Positions 31,188-40,988 of a stretch of 62,367 bases of DNA are shown here, piece by piece. The notes beneath the pieces are model-generated. The model saw only the letters and a program-made list of their open reading frames with translations. It was not told the DNA's origin and ran no database searches. Position 1 is the stretch's first letter, and every line of letters begins with the position of its first letter. This stretch comes from Bacillota bacterium. GTDB lineage: Bacteria > Bacillota > Clostridia > Oscillospirales > Oscillospiraceae. Made by a program: the position numbers and the translations under genes. The stretch is taken from NCBI GenBank assembly GCA_023406225.1, contig JAEXWS010000033.1:1-62367 (forward strand), in the 5' to 3' direction.

Positions 31188-34004
31188 TCACCGGGAATCG
31201 CCGCCATGGAGCAGATCGTGCAGCAGGCGGTAGAGGTAGTTCACATCCAGGGGCTTGGGAATGAAGCCGTTCATCCCGGCGGCGGCCGCCGCGTCCACAT
31301 CCTCCTTGAAGGTGTTGGCGGTCATGGCCACGATGGGGACGGCCGCCGCGTCCGGGCGCTCCAAAGCCCGGATGGCGCGGGCGGCCTCCAGGCCGTTCAG
31401 CTCCGGCATCTGGATGTCCATCAAGATCACATGGAATTCACCCGGGCGGCTTGCGGCAAAGCGATCCAGCGCTTGGCGCCCGTCCGCGCACCGGCAGACC
31501 TTTGCGCCCTGGATCTCCAAAAGCTGGACCGCGATCTCGGCGTTCAGGTCGTTGTCCTCCGCCAGGAGGACATGGGCGCCGCACAGCAGTTCTCCCTCCG
31601 CCTGCCCGTCCCGGCTGCTCAAAAGCCCGCCGTCCTGGCTGCTCAGCGGCAGGGAGACGGTGAAGAAGAATTCGCTCCCCCGGCCAAGCTCGCTCCTGAC
31701 CTTCAGCTCGCCGCCCATCTTCTGGACGATGCTGCGGCTGATGGCAAGGCCCAGCCCGGTCCCCTGGCTCTTGGCGTAACTGGCCCCCACCTGCTCGAAG
31801 CTCTCGAAAATGCGTTCCTGGTCCTCCGGCGGGATGCCCGCCCCGGTGTCCCGCACCCGGAAGGTGAAGGCGGTCTCTGCGCCGGTCCCGGCCTCCTCCG
31901 TTACAGTGAGCCTGACCGCGCCTCCCTCCGGGGTGAATTTAAAGGCGTTGGAGAGCAGGTTGGCGAGCACCTGCCGCAGGCGGATGACGTCGCCCGTGAG
32001 GCTCTCGTGCGTGAGGTCCTTTTCCAGCGTGTACCGGATGCCCCGCCGCTGGGCCTCGGGCTCCATCATGGCCTGGACCTCCTCCAGCATCCGCTCCAGG
32101 GAGAAGGGCTCGCTGTCCAGGACCAGCTTTCCGCTGTCGATGCGGCTCATGTCCAGGATGTCGTTGATGAGGTCCAGCATGTAGTGGGAGGAGACGCGCA
32201 GCTTTCCCAGGTTTTCCCGCACGCCGGCCGGAACGCCCTCCATCATGCCGATGAGGTCCGTGAGGCCCACCACGGCGTTCATGGGGGTGCGCAGCTCGTG
32301 GCTCATGCGGGAGAGGAACTCTCCCTTGGCGCGGCTCGCCGCCTCGGCCTTCTCCAGATCGCTCTGCATGACGGCGGCCCGCATCCGGGCGCGGGAGATC
32401 CCCAGCACCGCAGCCACCAGGACCAGCAAAAACAGAGACAGCACGGCGATGAAGGTCAGGGGATTGGCATAGATGAACTCCAGCGTTGAGAGCCGGCTGG
32501 TGCCGATGGAGACCATGTTCCGGTCCAGGATGGTGGAGCGATCCCTGGCGGAGAGGCTGTTGACGGCCTTGTTGAGGATGGTCAGCAGGTCGGAGCCGGC
32601 GGGCCGCCGCATTGCGAAGCTGATGTCACTGCGGTCGTTGACCAGGGTCACGGGCACCAGGTTGGAGAAGTGGTAGCGCTGGATATCCCACTCCATCCGG
32701 CTGGCCAGACCGTAGGTGAAATCCGCCTCGCCCCTGTTCACCGCCATGAGGGCGTCGGTGACGGTGGGGTAGGACCGCACCACGGCCGCCGTGATCTCCG
32801 CGGGCAGCGACTGCCCCGCAACGACGGCGCAGGTCAGGCCCTCGTCCGGATAGGAGGCCGCCTTGTTGCGCACCACGATGTTATTCAGCTCCGCGTAGGG
32901 GGAGGTGAGGGCCAGTCCCTGCCGGACCGACGACTCCTCGTCCCCCAGGTAGAAGCAAAGCAGCTCCGCCTCGCCCTCCCGGACCATGCGGACCGCTTCG
33001 CCATAGCTGTCCGCGGTGACATAGGTAAAGGAGAGGCCCGTGAATTCAGACACCTCGTCCAGAACGTCCGGTACGATCCCGTTATGGAGATTTCCCGCTG
33101 AATTGAGGCAGAACAGGGGGTGGTAGCTCTTGGGCACCACCACGGTCACGGCGCTCCGGTCCTGAACATATCTCCGCTCCGCATCGCTGAGCCGGATATC
33201 GATGGCGCTCTGGTCCTGAAAGTGCGCCGCGTACCGCTCCGCGCTGAAGTTCGGGTTGGAGTCCGCGATCTTCTCCAGAGCCATGTTCAGCCCGTCCAGG
33301 ACCTCCTTGTCGCCCACGCTGGCCACGATGTAGTAGGGCTGTGAGTCGAAGGAGGCGACAATGCGGAAGTCGGCCGGATTTTCAAATCCATTCCCCAGCA
33401 GCAGGTCCACTTCGCCCTTTTGCAGATAGGGATAGAGCGTCCCATCCCTTGTGAGCTGCTCATAGGAATAGGGGCGGATCTCGCAGTCCAGATCGTGCAT
33501 GGACAAAAATTCCCGCAGCCGCCGGATGTTTTCCTCCGCCCGCTCATAGACGCCGATGGTCTTGCCGTTCAGGCACCGGAGATCGTAGCTGTTGATGCGC
33601 TCGTCGTCCAGCCGGGCCATGAGGATCGATTTGCTATATCCGATGTTGTAATCCGGGTAGGCGAAGTACGCCTCAAAACCGGGGGAGTAGTAGGTGCCTC
33701 CCATCAAATCGTACTTTCCGTCCAGAAAGTCCCCGATCATGTAGTCGCTGGAGGTATCGATGTACTCGTATTCCCATCCGGTGTATTTGGCGATCTCGCC
33801 CAGATAGTCCACCACCAGGCCGTGGCGGGTGCCGTCCGCCGCCGTCTCGGTGAGCCCCGCCACCTCGGAGAAAGGGACCCGGAGCACGCGGGGCTTCTGC
33901 TCCGCCGCCAGCGCGCCGGTACACAGCGCCGCGGCCAGAAGCGCCGTCAGCAGCGCGGCGGTCCCCCGTTTGATCCGGTTTTTCAGATGCGTTCCCTTTG
34001 TCAT
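31188..34004 (-). CDS. Hybrid sensor histidine kinase with two solute-binding (SBP_bac_3) domains
   Basis: 938 residues. A signal peptide (to about residue 33, ending TGALAAEQ) is followed by two tandem family-3 solute-binding domains (about 38-265 and 285-500; SPGFEAYFAYPDYNIGYSKS in the first, GIVPDVLDEVSEFTGLSF in the second), one membrane helix (about 515-538), HisKA with SHELRTPMNAVVGL, HATPase with NAFKFTPEGG, DTGAGIPPED and GTGLGLAIS, and a C-terminal receiver with AEDNDLNAEIAVQLL, LMDIQMPELNG and PKPLDV. It probably senses an amino acid or small acid outside the cell, as in BvgS-like kinases. There is no DNA-binding output. The next hybrid kinase lies upstream on the same strand, 33 bp away. 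Confidence 0.9.
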   Translation of the reverse strand: MTKGTHLKNRIKRGTAALLTALLAAALCTGALAAEQKPRVLRVPFSEVAGLTETAADGTRHGLVVDYLGEIAKYTGWEYEYIDTSSDYMIGDFLDGKYDLMGGTYYSPGFEAYFAYPDYNIGYSKSILMARLDDERINSYDLRCLNGKTIGVYERAEENIRRLREFLSMHDLDCEIRPYSYEQLTRDGTLYPYLQKGEVDLLLGNGFENPADFRIVASFDSQPYYIVASVGDKEVLDGLNMALEKIADSNPNFSAERYAAHFQDQSAIDIRLSDAERRYVQDRSAVTVVVPKSYHPLFCLNSAGNLHNGIVPDVLDEVSEFTGLSFTYVTADSYGEAVRMVREGEAELLCFYLGDEESSVRQGLALTSPYAELNNIVVRNKAASYPDEGLTCAVVAGQSLPAEITAAVVRSYPTVTDALMAVNRGEADFTYGLASRMEWDIQRYHFSNLVPVTLVNDRSDISFAMRRPAGSDLLTILNKAVNSLSARDRSTILDRNMVSIGTSRLSTLEFIYANPLTFIAVLSLFLLVLVAAVLGISRARMRAAVMQSDLEKAEAASRAKGEFLSRMSHELRTPMNAVVGLTDLIGMMEGVPAGVRENLGKLRVSSHYMLDLINDILDMSRIDSGKLVLDSEPFSLERMLEEVQAMMEPEAQRRGIRYTLEKDLTHESLTGDVIRLRQVLANLLSNAFKFTPEGGAVRLTVTEEAGTGAETAFTFRVRDTGAGIPPEDQERIFESFEQVGASYAKSQGTGLGLAISRSIVQKMGGELKVRSELGRGSEFFFTVSLPLSSQDGGLLSSRDGQAEGELLCGAHVLLAEDNDLNAEIAVQLLEIQGAKVCRCADGRQALDRFAASRPGEFHVILMDIQMPELNGLEAARAIRALERPDAAAVPIVAMTANTFKEDVDAAAAAGMNGFIPKPLDVNYLYRLLHDLLHGGDSR

Positions 34005-34037
34005 ATGGACTCCTTTATGCGGCCCGGGGGCGTATGT

Positions 34038-36674
34038 TCATTCGCGGCTGCCCTTGCGGATGCAGTCCAACAGTGTTTTGCAGAGCTGCGCCACATCCAG
34101 CGGCTTGCTGACATGGGCGTTCATCCCGGCGGCCAGCGCGGCGGAAATGTCGTCGCTGAACGCGTTGGCCGTCGTGGCGACGATGGGGACGGTCCGCGCC
34201 AGCGGGTGGCTGGAGGCCCGGATGCGCGTCGCGGCCTCGTGCCCGTCCATCACAGGCATCTGCACGTCCATCAAAATGGCGTCGTAATCGCCGGGCCGGG
34301 AGGCCAGGAACGCGTCCAGGGCCTGCCGGCCGTCCTCCACGCAGTCCACCACGGCCCCGTTCATGCGCAGAAGCGTCGCCGCGATCTCCTGATTGAGGGC
34401 GTTATCCTCCGCCACCAGCAGGCGCAGGCCCTCCAGCGGCTTCCCGGCGGGCTTTTCCTCCCCCGCGCCGGACGGCTGCCCCCTGTGCTCCAGCGCGGCC
34501 TTGACGGCGGCATAGACGGAGGAGCGGTAGAGGGGCTTGGGGAGAAAACCGTTGACGCCCGCCGCCCGGGCCTCCTCCTCCACCTCGGAGACGTCGTAGG
34601 CCGAGATCATCACGATGGGCACGTCGTTTCCCACCTCCCGGCGGATGCGGCGGGTCACCTCCACGCCGTCCATATCCGGCATCTTCCAGTCGACGAGGCA
34701 CAGGTCGATGTCCCGTCCCTCCCGGTGGGTCTCCTTCACCCGCGCCACGGCCTCGGCGCCGGACGAGCGCCACTCCGCGGCAATCTTGATCTTCTCAAGC
34801 AGCGCGGCCGTCTGCTCGCAGACCTGCCGCTCGTCGTCCACGATGAGGGCCCGCAGCCCCTGCTGCGCGAAGTCGGGTTCCGGCAGACGGCTCTCCCCGT
34901 CCTTTTCAAAGGGCAGGTCCACGATGCAGGTGGTCCCCGCGCCGGGTTCGCTCTCGATCTGGATCTGGCCGCCCATCAGTGTGACCAGGTTTTTCGTGAT
35001 GGACATGCCCAGGCCCGTGCCGCCAAAGCGCTTCGAGATGGAGGCGTCCGCCTGCTCAAAGGGCTGGAAGATGTGCGCCACGGCCTCCTGCGTCATGCCG
35101 ATCCCGGTGTCGGAGAGGATGAAGCGGAGAACGTCGGTGGTCTTTCCGATCTTGTGCCGGGAGACCTCCAGGCGGATGCGTCCGCCCGGGGCGGTGAACT
35201 TCACCGCGTTGGAGCTGAGGTTTAGAAGGATCTGGTTGAGACGCAGGGAATCGCCGACAAAAACGGTGTCCTCCCCAAAGCCCTCCATGGCCTCCGTGAA
35301 TTCGATGCCCTTTCCCTTCGCCTGTGCGTAAACGGTGGAGACGTACCCGTTGACGATCTCAAAAATATCGAATGGCTCGTTCATCAACACCATCTTGCTG
35401 CTTTCGATCTTGGACATGTCCAGCACGTCGTTGATGAGCATCAGCAGGTGCTTGGAGGAGAAGGTGATCTTTGTGAGGCAGTCCTCCACCCGGGCGGGGT
35501 CCTTGACGGAAGCCGCCGCGATGGCGGTCATGCCGATGATGGCGTTGAGGGGCGTGCGGATCTCATGGCTCATGCGGGAGAGGAAGTCGCTCTTGGCCAT
35601 GTTGGCGCGCTCCGCGGTCAGCATGGCGTCCTGGAGGACCTGACGGGCCCGGACTTCCTCGGTGCGGTCGGAAAAGACGGTGATGAACTGGGGCGTTTGC
35701 GTGTCCTCCACCCGGTAGACCCGGATCTGCATCCAGCACTTTTCCCTGTTGGGCTTGGTGTATTCCACCAGCTTTTCAAAGGGGGAGACGAACCGGGGAT
35801 CGCTGACGCCCTTCCGAAACGCCTCCGCGTCCTCCTCGCTCAGGCCCTGGTAGAGGCTGTTCACGTCCGCCATCTGGTTCCCAACGATCCGTTCCAGGTT
35901 GAGTCCCCGGTAGTTGATGACGCCGGTGGCCGCGTCCCGGATAATAAACGCGTCGTCGATGCTCAGCGAGAGGCTGTCGAAGAGCTTGCTGCGGTAGATC
36001 AGTTCTTTCCGCTGGCGGTGGAGGACGATTTGGGAGACCACCAGCACGGCCATCATCAATCCCATGAGCACGATGGAAGCGACCAGATTGGTGCGCCGCA
36101 GCGCCTCCGCCGTCTCTCCGTAGCCCACCTTTTTCGCCTGGGCGGTGTTGATCATTTCTTCCGTCTGATGGAGCGCCTTGTCATAGAGCGGCTGAAGATG
36201 CTCCTGGGCATAGTCCTCGATCTGCTCCGCCGTGGTATCCAGCCGGACGCAGAAGTTCAGGTAATCCGCCTGCTCCGTCCGCAGCAGCGCCAGCGTATCC
36301 TTCAGCCCCTGTACGTCTGCCGCGTCACCCAGATACAGCTCCTCGATCCGGGCCACCGGGGTATCCAGGGCGCGGTCCAGCTCCTCCAGATTGGCCCGGG
36401 CATAATCCACGTCGTCGACGCTGAAGTGGCGGACCAGCCGCCCGGTCCGCAGGCTCATCTCAGAGACATAGAGCTTCACGTCCCCGGCGGAGATCACCAC
36501 CTCGAAGGGGTGGTTTGAGATGATCTCCGTCTGCTCCGCCAGACTGGCCGAGTTGCTGACGGTCATGACCAGGTAAAAGAGCATCAGCGCAATGAGGACC
36601 GCCGTGCTGATGAGGCTCAGCCGCCGGCTCAGGAGCATGGAGGTTTCTTTTTTTCCCGCAGAGTTCCGCATCAC
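34038..36674 (-). CDS. Hybrid sensor histidine kinase with PAS and two receiver domains
   Basis: 878 residues. Two membrane helices (about 17-37 and 203-224) enclose an extracellular helical region of about 165 residues; a PAS domain follows (FDSLSLSIDDAFIIRDAATG, about 235-345), then HisKA (SHEIRTPLNAIIGM), HATPase (NLSSNAVKFTAPGG, DTGIGMTQEA, GTGLGMSITKNL), receiver 1 (LIVDDERQVCE, LVDWKMPDMDG with the phospho-Asp) and receiver 2 (AEDNALNQEIAATLL, LMDVQMPVMDG). Starts GTG 36674 and ATG 36671 are both possible; GAGGAA spacing slightly favours the first. Transcribed together with the SBP-kinase downstream. Several receivers without a DNA-binding domain imply a phosphorelay to a partner encoded elsewhere. 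Confidence 0.9.
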   Translation of the reverse strand: MMRNSAGKKETSMLLSRRLSLISTAVLIALMLFYLVMTVSNSASLAEQTEIISNHPFEVVISAGDVKLYVSEMSLRTGRLVRHFSVDDVDYARANLEELDRALDTPVARIEELYLGDAADVQGLKDTLALLRTEQADYLNFCVRLDTTAEQIEDYAQEHLQPLYDKALHQTEEMINTAQAKKVGYGETAEALRRTNLVASIVLMGLMMAVLVVSQIVLHRQRKELIYRSKLFDSLSLSIDDAFIIRDAATGVINYRGLNLERIVGNQMADVNSLYQGLSEEDAEAFRKGVSDPRFVSPFEKLVEYTKPNREKCWMQIRVYRVEDTQTPQFITVFSDRTEEVRARQVLQDAMLTAERANMAKSDFLSRMSHEIRTPLNAIIGMTAIAAASVKDPARVEDCLTKITFSSKHLLMLINDVLDMSKIESSKMVLMNEPFDIFEIVNGYVSTVYAQAKGKGIEFTEAMEGFGEDTVFVGDSLRLNQILLNLSSNAVKFTAPGGRIRLEVSRHKIGKTTDVLRFILSDTGIGMTQEAVAHIFQPFEQADASISKRFGGTGLGMSITKNLVTLMGGQIQIESEPGAGTTCIVDLPFEKDGESRLPEPDFAQQGLRALIVDDERQVCEQTAALLEKIKIAAEWRSSGAEAVARVKETHREGRDIDLCLVDWKMPDMDGVEVTRRIRREVGNDVPIVMISAYDVSEVEEEARAAGVNGFLPKPLYRSSVYAAVKAALEHRGQPSGAGEEKPAGKPLEGLRLLVAEDNALNQEIAATLLRMNGAVVDCVEDGRQALDAFLASRPGDYDAILMDVQMPVMDGHEAATRIRASSHPLARTVPIVATTANAFSDDISAALAAGMNAHVSKPLDVAQLCKTLLDCIRKGSRE

Positions 36675-36812
36675 GTTTTATTCCTCATTTTCCGGTTGGC
36701 GCCCGCCTGATTTGAACATCCGACGCCAAACTGAATTTTCATTTGCCGCCGGGCCCCGCGGCTGTTCCCGCGTTCATCTCGGAGCTTTTGCCGGCAGGAA
36801 TTGTTCACATAC

Positions 36813-36831
36813 ATACTTATGTCAAAAGTAT
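36813..36831. promoter_or_regulatory. Operator-like palindrome between the kinases and the double-GntR gene
   Basis: ATACTT-ATGTCAA-AAGTAT, 6-bp arms with a 7-bp spacer in an AT-rich stretch, lies between divergent units. It could bind the GntR-type regulator encoded downstream; no clear -35/-10 pair was assigned. Confidence 0.4.
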
Positions 36832-36955
36832 AGCAAATAGAAACAGAAATAGCAACTGTCTGTCGAAGAGAAAAAGCCTGTGGAAAACAGGCCCCAAAAA
36901 TGTTATATTTATGTTATCGAAAGCCGAATTTCCGGGAAAGACGGAGGAACCTGCT

Positions 36956-38413
36956 TTGGGAAACAGCACCGAGTTACGCAAGATCGTCCACGATGTTTTA
37001 CTGACTCAGATACAGTTTGGCGCTTACCGCTGCGGTGAGAAGCTCCCCACCATCGAGGAGACCGGCGCGCGGCTCCACGTGTCGGCCGACACGGTCCGCA
37101 CCGCGTATCGGAAGCTCAAGGAGGAGGGATACATCTCCCTGTCCAAAAATGTGGGAGCCGCGGTGAGGGCGGACTATGACGGCCGGGAGGCGGAGGCGTT
37201 TATCCAGACCTTCTTTGCGCGGCGGAAGGACGCCATGCTCGACCTTTCAAACTCCCTGCTCCCGCTGTTTGGAAACGCGCAGTGGATCGGGCTGAAAAAC
37301 GCCTCGGAGGAGACGATGGGGGCGATGGCGTCGCTTTTGGTGGGGGAGCCTGCGTCGGCTCCTTACGCCATGCTGGACTACCTCAATCATAAGTACAGCG
37401 CCCTTGGAAACGACATCTTCATGCGTCTTGTCTGGCAGATCTTCATGTTTCTGCAGGCCCCCTTTTTCAGCGTGAAGGAAAATCTCCAGTATTTTGACCG
37501 GTCCGCGGAACATCTGCCGGAGGTCCTGGCCCTCTGCCAGAAGGAGGACTGGCCTGGGCTGCGCGCCGAAATGGATGGTTCCATGGAGCGGCTGTCCGCG
37601 GCGCTGGACCAGTTTTACCGGTGCAGGATCGTCCCGTCTCCCCCGGGCGGGCAGACGGCCTTTGTCTGGAGCTCCTATAAAAAAAGCCGGCAGCTCTGTT
37701 ATTCCCTGGCCATGGAGCTTCTCGTCTCGATCAGCCGGGGGGTCTATCCGCCCGGAAGCCTGCTCCCCTCCCAGACGGAGCTTGCCAGGCAGAAAAACGT
37801 TTCGCTCAGCACCGTCCGAAGGGCCCTTGAGCTTCTGGGCGGCGTCGGCGCGATCAAATCCGCGAAATACGCGGGCACGCGGGTCCTGCCGCTTGACCGG
37901 GCCACGGAGAACAGCGATTTTACCAAGCCCGCCCTCCAGCGGCGGCTTTTGGACATGGCGGAAAGCACGCAGGTCTTCGCCCTTTCCTGCCGGGAGGTGT
38001 CGCTGCTGACGCTCTCCTCCCTTGACGCCGTTTCGGCCGGAGAGCTGTGCGGGGCGCTGAAAGGACATAAACGGTGGCGGCGCGGAGAGACGCTGCCCTA
38101 TTTCATATTGGACCTGCTCGCACGGCACGCCCCCTATCAGGCCATCCGGACCGTTTATTCCGAGCTGCTGCGTCAGCACTTCTGGGGCTACGCGCTCCGG
38201 GGCATGAAGGGGAGCCAGGAGGCCATCAACGCCAGGTACGATCCCTTTTTCGACAAGCTCATCGGCGCGTTGGAAAAGGTGGATCACGCCCGGTTCGCCG
38301 TCCATCTGGAGGAACTGATGCTCCATGAACTCCGGGAGGCCGTGGACCTCTTATCCCGGCTTGGGATCGCGGGAGTGGACAGGATATTTGTCCCGAAAGA
38401 AAACGGGATCTGA
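36956..38413 (+). CDS. Transcriptional regulator with two GntR-type winged helix domains
   Basis: 485 residues if started at TTG 36956, which has GGAGG eight bases upstream; an ATG at 36911 in the same frame has no ribosome site. The first wHTH (about 5-65) reads LPTIEETGARLHVSADTVRT, AYRKLKEEGYISL; the second (about 245-315) reads LLPSQTELARQKNVSLSTVR, RALELLGGVGAI. Both match the GntR DNA-binding fold. Between and after them are helical regions rich in aromatic residues with no FCD, UTRA or aminotransferase domain that I recognise. It is divergent from the two hybrid kinases. The protein could bind two half-sites from one chain. Confidence 0.8.
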   Translation: MGNSTELRKIVHDVLLTQIQFGAYRCGEKLPTIEETGARLHVSADTVRTAYRKLKEEGYISLSKNVGAAVRADYDGREAEAFIQTFFARRKDAMLDLSNSLLPLFGNAQWIGLKNASEETMGAMASLLVGEPASAPYAMLDYLNHKYSALGNDIFMRLVWQIFMFLQAPFFSVKENLQYFDRSAEHLPEVLALCQKEDWPGLRAEMDGSMERLSAALDQFYRCRIVPSPPGGQTAFVWSSYKKSRQLCYSLAMELLVSISRGVYPPGSLLPSQTELARQKNVSLSTVRRALELLGGVGAIKSAKYAGTRVLPLDRATENSDFTKPALQRRLLDMAESTQVFALSCREVSLLTLSSLDAVSAGELCGALKGHKRWRRGETLPYFILDLLARHAPYQAIRTVYSELLRQHFWGYALRGMKGSQEAINARYDPFFDKLIGALEKVDHARFAVHLEELMLHELREAVDLLSRLGIAGVDRIFVPKENGI

Positions 38414-38418
38414 AAAAA

Positions 38419-38445
38419 GCCCTGTGGATATTCCACAGGGCTTTT
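38419..38445 (+). terminator. Intrinsic terminator of the double-GntR gene
   Basis: GCCCTGTGGA-TAT-TCCACAGGGC followed by TTTT, preceded by an A-run, so it can act in both directions. Confidence 0.85.
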
Positions 38446-38466
38446 GCTTTTTGCGGCGGCAGCGGT

Positions 38467-38500
38467 AAAAGGAGGCGGCCCCCTTCGGGTCCGCCTCTTT
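38467..38500 (-). terminator. Probable terminator of the feo operon
   Basis: Read on the minus strand, AAAGAGGCGG-ACCCGAAGGGGG-CCGCCTCCTTTT forms a 9-10 bp stem followed by TTTT, about 100 bp after the Cys-rich peptide gene. Confidence 0.6.
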
Positions 38501-38601
38501 GTTTGTATGAACGGTCCGGCTGAAAAACCACGGGCAGGGAAGAAAACGGTTTTCCGCCGGGGCGAAAGGGCCGGCCTGGGACCGCCTGGCGTCCCCGGCG
38601 C

Positions 38602-38727
38602 TTATTTTCCGCAGCCCCTGCAGCGGGCGCAGTTTCCGCCGCAGGTTTTGCCCCGGCGGCGGACGCAGGTTCGCAGGGCGAGGAACAGCCACGCGCCCAG
38701 GGCCGATACGATCAAAAGCTCCAGCAT
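38602..38727 (-). CDS. FeoB-associated Cys-rich membrane protein
   Basis: A 41-residue peptide with an N-terminal membrane helix (MLELLIVSALGAWLFLAL) and a basic tail with five Cys (TCVRRRGKTCGGNCARCRGC). This is the typical FeoB_associated small protein found right after feoB in Firmicutes; its role is thought to be in ferrous-iron delivery or FeoB assembly, not proven. The start has GGAGGTTTGAACC in front. It lies 13 bp after feoB on the same strand. Confidence 0.88.
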   Translation of the reverse strand: MLELLIVSALGAWLFLALRTCVRRRGKTCGGNCARCRGCGK

Positions 38728-38740
38728 GGTTCAAACCTCC

Positions 38741-40743
38741 TTATACAAGCGCCAGCGCCGCATGGTACACCAGGAACGACGCGGCCCAGGCCACCGCGCA
38801 CTGGCTCAGCGCCACGCCCGCCGCCTTCCAGCCGGAGCCCAGCTCCCGCTTCACCGCCGAGATGGCGGCCACGCAGGGGGTGTACAGCAGGGTGAAGATC
38901 AGAAAGCTCAGGGCGGTGACGGGGGTGAACAGCCCGCCCAGGGCCGCGCCCACGTCGGCGGCGGCTCCGGTGAGGATGCCCAGGGTGGAGATGACGGATT
39001 CCTTGGCGATGAAGCCGGTGATGAGGGCGGTGGATACCCGCCAGTCCCCGAAGCCCAGGGGGGCGAACAGCGGCGCCACCCAGGCGCCCATGGTGGCCAG
39101 CAGGCTCTCCGCGCTGTCGCTCACCAGGTTCAGCCGGGTGTCGAAGGTCTGGAGGAACCAGACGATGATGGTGGCGACGAAGATGATGGTGAAGGCCCGG
39201 GTCAAAAAGTCCTTGGCCTTGTCCCAGCAGAGCTGCCACACGCTCTTGGCGGAGGGGAAGCGGTAATTGGGCAGCTCCATGACGAAGGGGACGGGATTGC
39301 CCCGGAAGGCGGTGGCCCCCAGGACCTTGGCGGCGATCACGCCCACCAGGATGCCCGTGACGTACAGCCCGATCATCACCAGCGCGCCGCGGCCGGGGAA
39401 GAAGGCGGCGGTGAACACCGCGTAAATGGGGATCTTGGCGGAGCAGCTCATAAAGGGCGTCAGCAGGATGGTCATCCGCCGGTCCCGCTCCGAGGCGAGG
39501 GTCCGGGTGGCCATGATGGCGGGCACGGAGCAGCCGAAGCCCACCAGCATGGGCACGATGCTCCGGCCGGAGAGGCCGATCTTCCGCAGGAGCTGGTCCA
39601 TGACGAAGGCCACCCGGGCCATATAGCCGGTGTCCTCCAGGATGGAGAGGAAGAAAAACAGAACCACGATGATGGGCAGGAAGCTCAACACGCTGCCCAC
39701 TCCCGCGAACACCCCGTCGATGACCAGGCTGTGGACCACCGGGTTCAGCCCGTAGGCGGTCAGCCCCGCGTCCACCGCGGCGGTGAGGAGGCCGATGCCC
39801 TCCGCCAGCAGATGGGAGAGGAACGCGCCGAACACGTTGAACGTCAGGAAGAAAATGGCCAGCATCACGCCGAAAAACAGCGGCAGGGCCAGATATTTCT
39901 GGGTCACCACCCGGTCGATGGCCTCGCTCCTGGCCCGCTCCCGGGACTGGCGGCACCGCACCACCGTATTCCGGCAGACGTTCTCGATGAAATTGTACCG
40001 CATGTCCGCCAGGCGGCGTTGCGGTCCATGCCCTGCTCGGCCTCCATCTCCTGGATGCTGTGCTCCATCAGCTCCAGCTCGTTCTGGTCCAGCTCCAGCC
40101 GGGTCAGGATGTCCGGGTCGTCCTCGATGAGCTTGGTGGCGGCGAAGCGGACGGGCAGGCGGGCGGCCTCGGCGTGGTCCTCGATCTGGTGGACCACCGC
40201 GTGGATGCAGCGGTGGACCGGGCCGGGGGAGCAGAAATCGTATACCGCGGGATAGACGCGGTTTTTCGCCGTGTGGACCGCCGCCTTCACCAGCTCGTCC
40301 ACGCCCTGGTTTTTCACGGCGGCGATGGGGACCACCGGAATGCCCAGGGCCCGGGACAGGCCCTTTACGTCGATGGTGCCGCCGCTGCCGGACACCTCGT
40401 CCATCATGTTCAGGGCCAGCACCATGGGGATGTGCAGCTCCATGAGCTGGAGGGTGAGGTACAGGTTCCGCTCGATGTTGGTGGCGTCCACGATGTTAAT
40501 GATGCCGTCGGGCCGCTGGTTCAGGATGAAATCCCGGGTGACGATCTCCTCCGGCGTATAGGGGCGGATGGAGTAGATGCCGGGCAGGTCTACCACCGTG
40601 CAGTCCTTCTGTCCCCGGATGACGCCGGACTTCTGATCCACCGTCACGCCGGGAAAGTTGCCCACATGCTGGTTGGCCCCGGTGAGCTGGTTGAACAGCG
40701 TGGTCTTTCCGCAGTTTTGGTTGCCGGCCAATGCAAAGATCAT
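38741..40743 (-). pseudogene. feoB: Ferrous iron transporter FeoB, frameshifted
   Basis: GTP-driven Fe(II) uptake protein. The N-terminal frame from ATG 40743 has the G domain (G1 GNQNCGKTTLFN, G3 DLPGIYSIRPYTPEE, G4 NMMDE) and continues to MDRNAA; the remaining membrane part, beginning MRYNFIENVC and including GFGCSVPAIMATRTL and FMSCSAKIPIYAV, lies in another frame. The shift is at about 40008-40016: the sequence encodes NAAWRTCG where one extra base would give NAALADMRYN, exactly the family sequence. All other regions look intact. It is either a real recent frameshift, a sequencing error in a GC run, or programmed; error or recent mutation is most likely. feoA overlaps its start. Confidence 0.88.
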
Positions 40744-40970
40744 GCCTGCCGCACCTCCACCTCGATGTTGCGGGCGTCCTCTTTCCGCAGGGACAGGGCG
40801 TAGCCCCGGACCCGCAGCTCGATGGGGTCCCCCAGGGGCGCGATCTTCTCCACCCGCACCGTCGTCTTGGGGATCAGCCCCATATCCAGCAGCCGGCAGC
40901 GCAGAGGGCCCGCGCCGCCGACCTTGGTGATGGTGGCTTCCCGGCCCAGCGGCAGCGTATCCAACGTCAT
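40740..40970 (-). CDS. feoA: Ferrous iron transport protein A
   Basis: 76-residue SH3-like cytoplasmic partner of FeoB. TLDTLPLGREATITKVGG and RLLDMGLIPKTTVRVEKIAP followed by DPIELRVRGYALSLRKEDA are the usual FeoA segments. It overlaps feoB by 4 bp (ATGA). The ribosome site is TAGGAGGAGAC. First gene of the operon feoA-feoB-Cys-rich peptide, behind a promoter with two palindromes of metal-regulator type. Confidence 0.93.
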   Translation of the reverse strand: MTLDTLPLGREATITKVGGAGPLRCRLLDMGLIPKTTVRVEKIAPLGDPIELRVRGYALSLRKEDARNIEVEVRQA

Positions 40971-40988
40971 ATCTGGTCTCCTCCTAAA

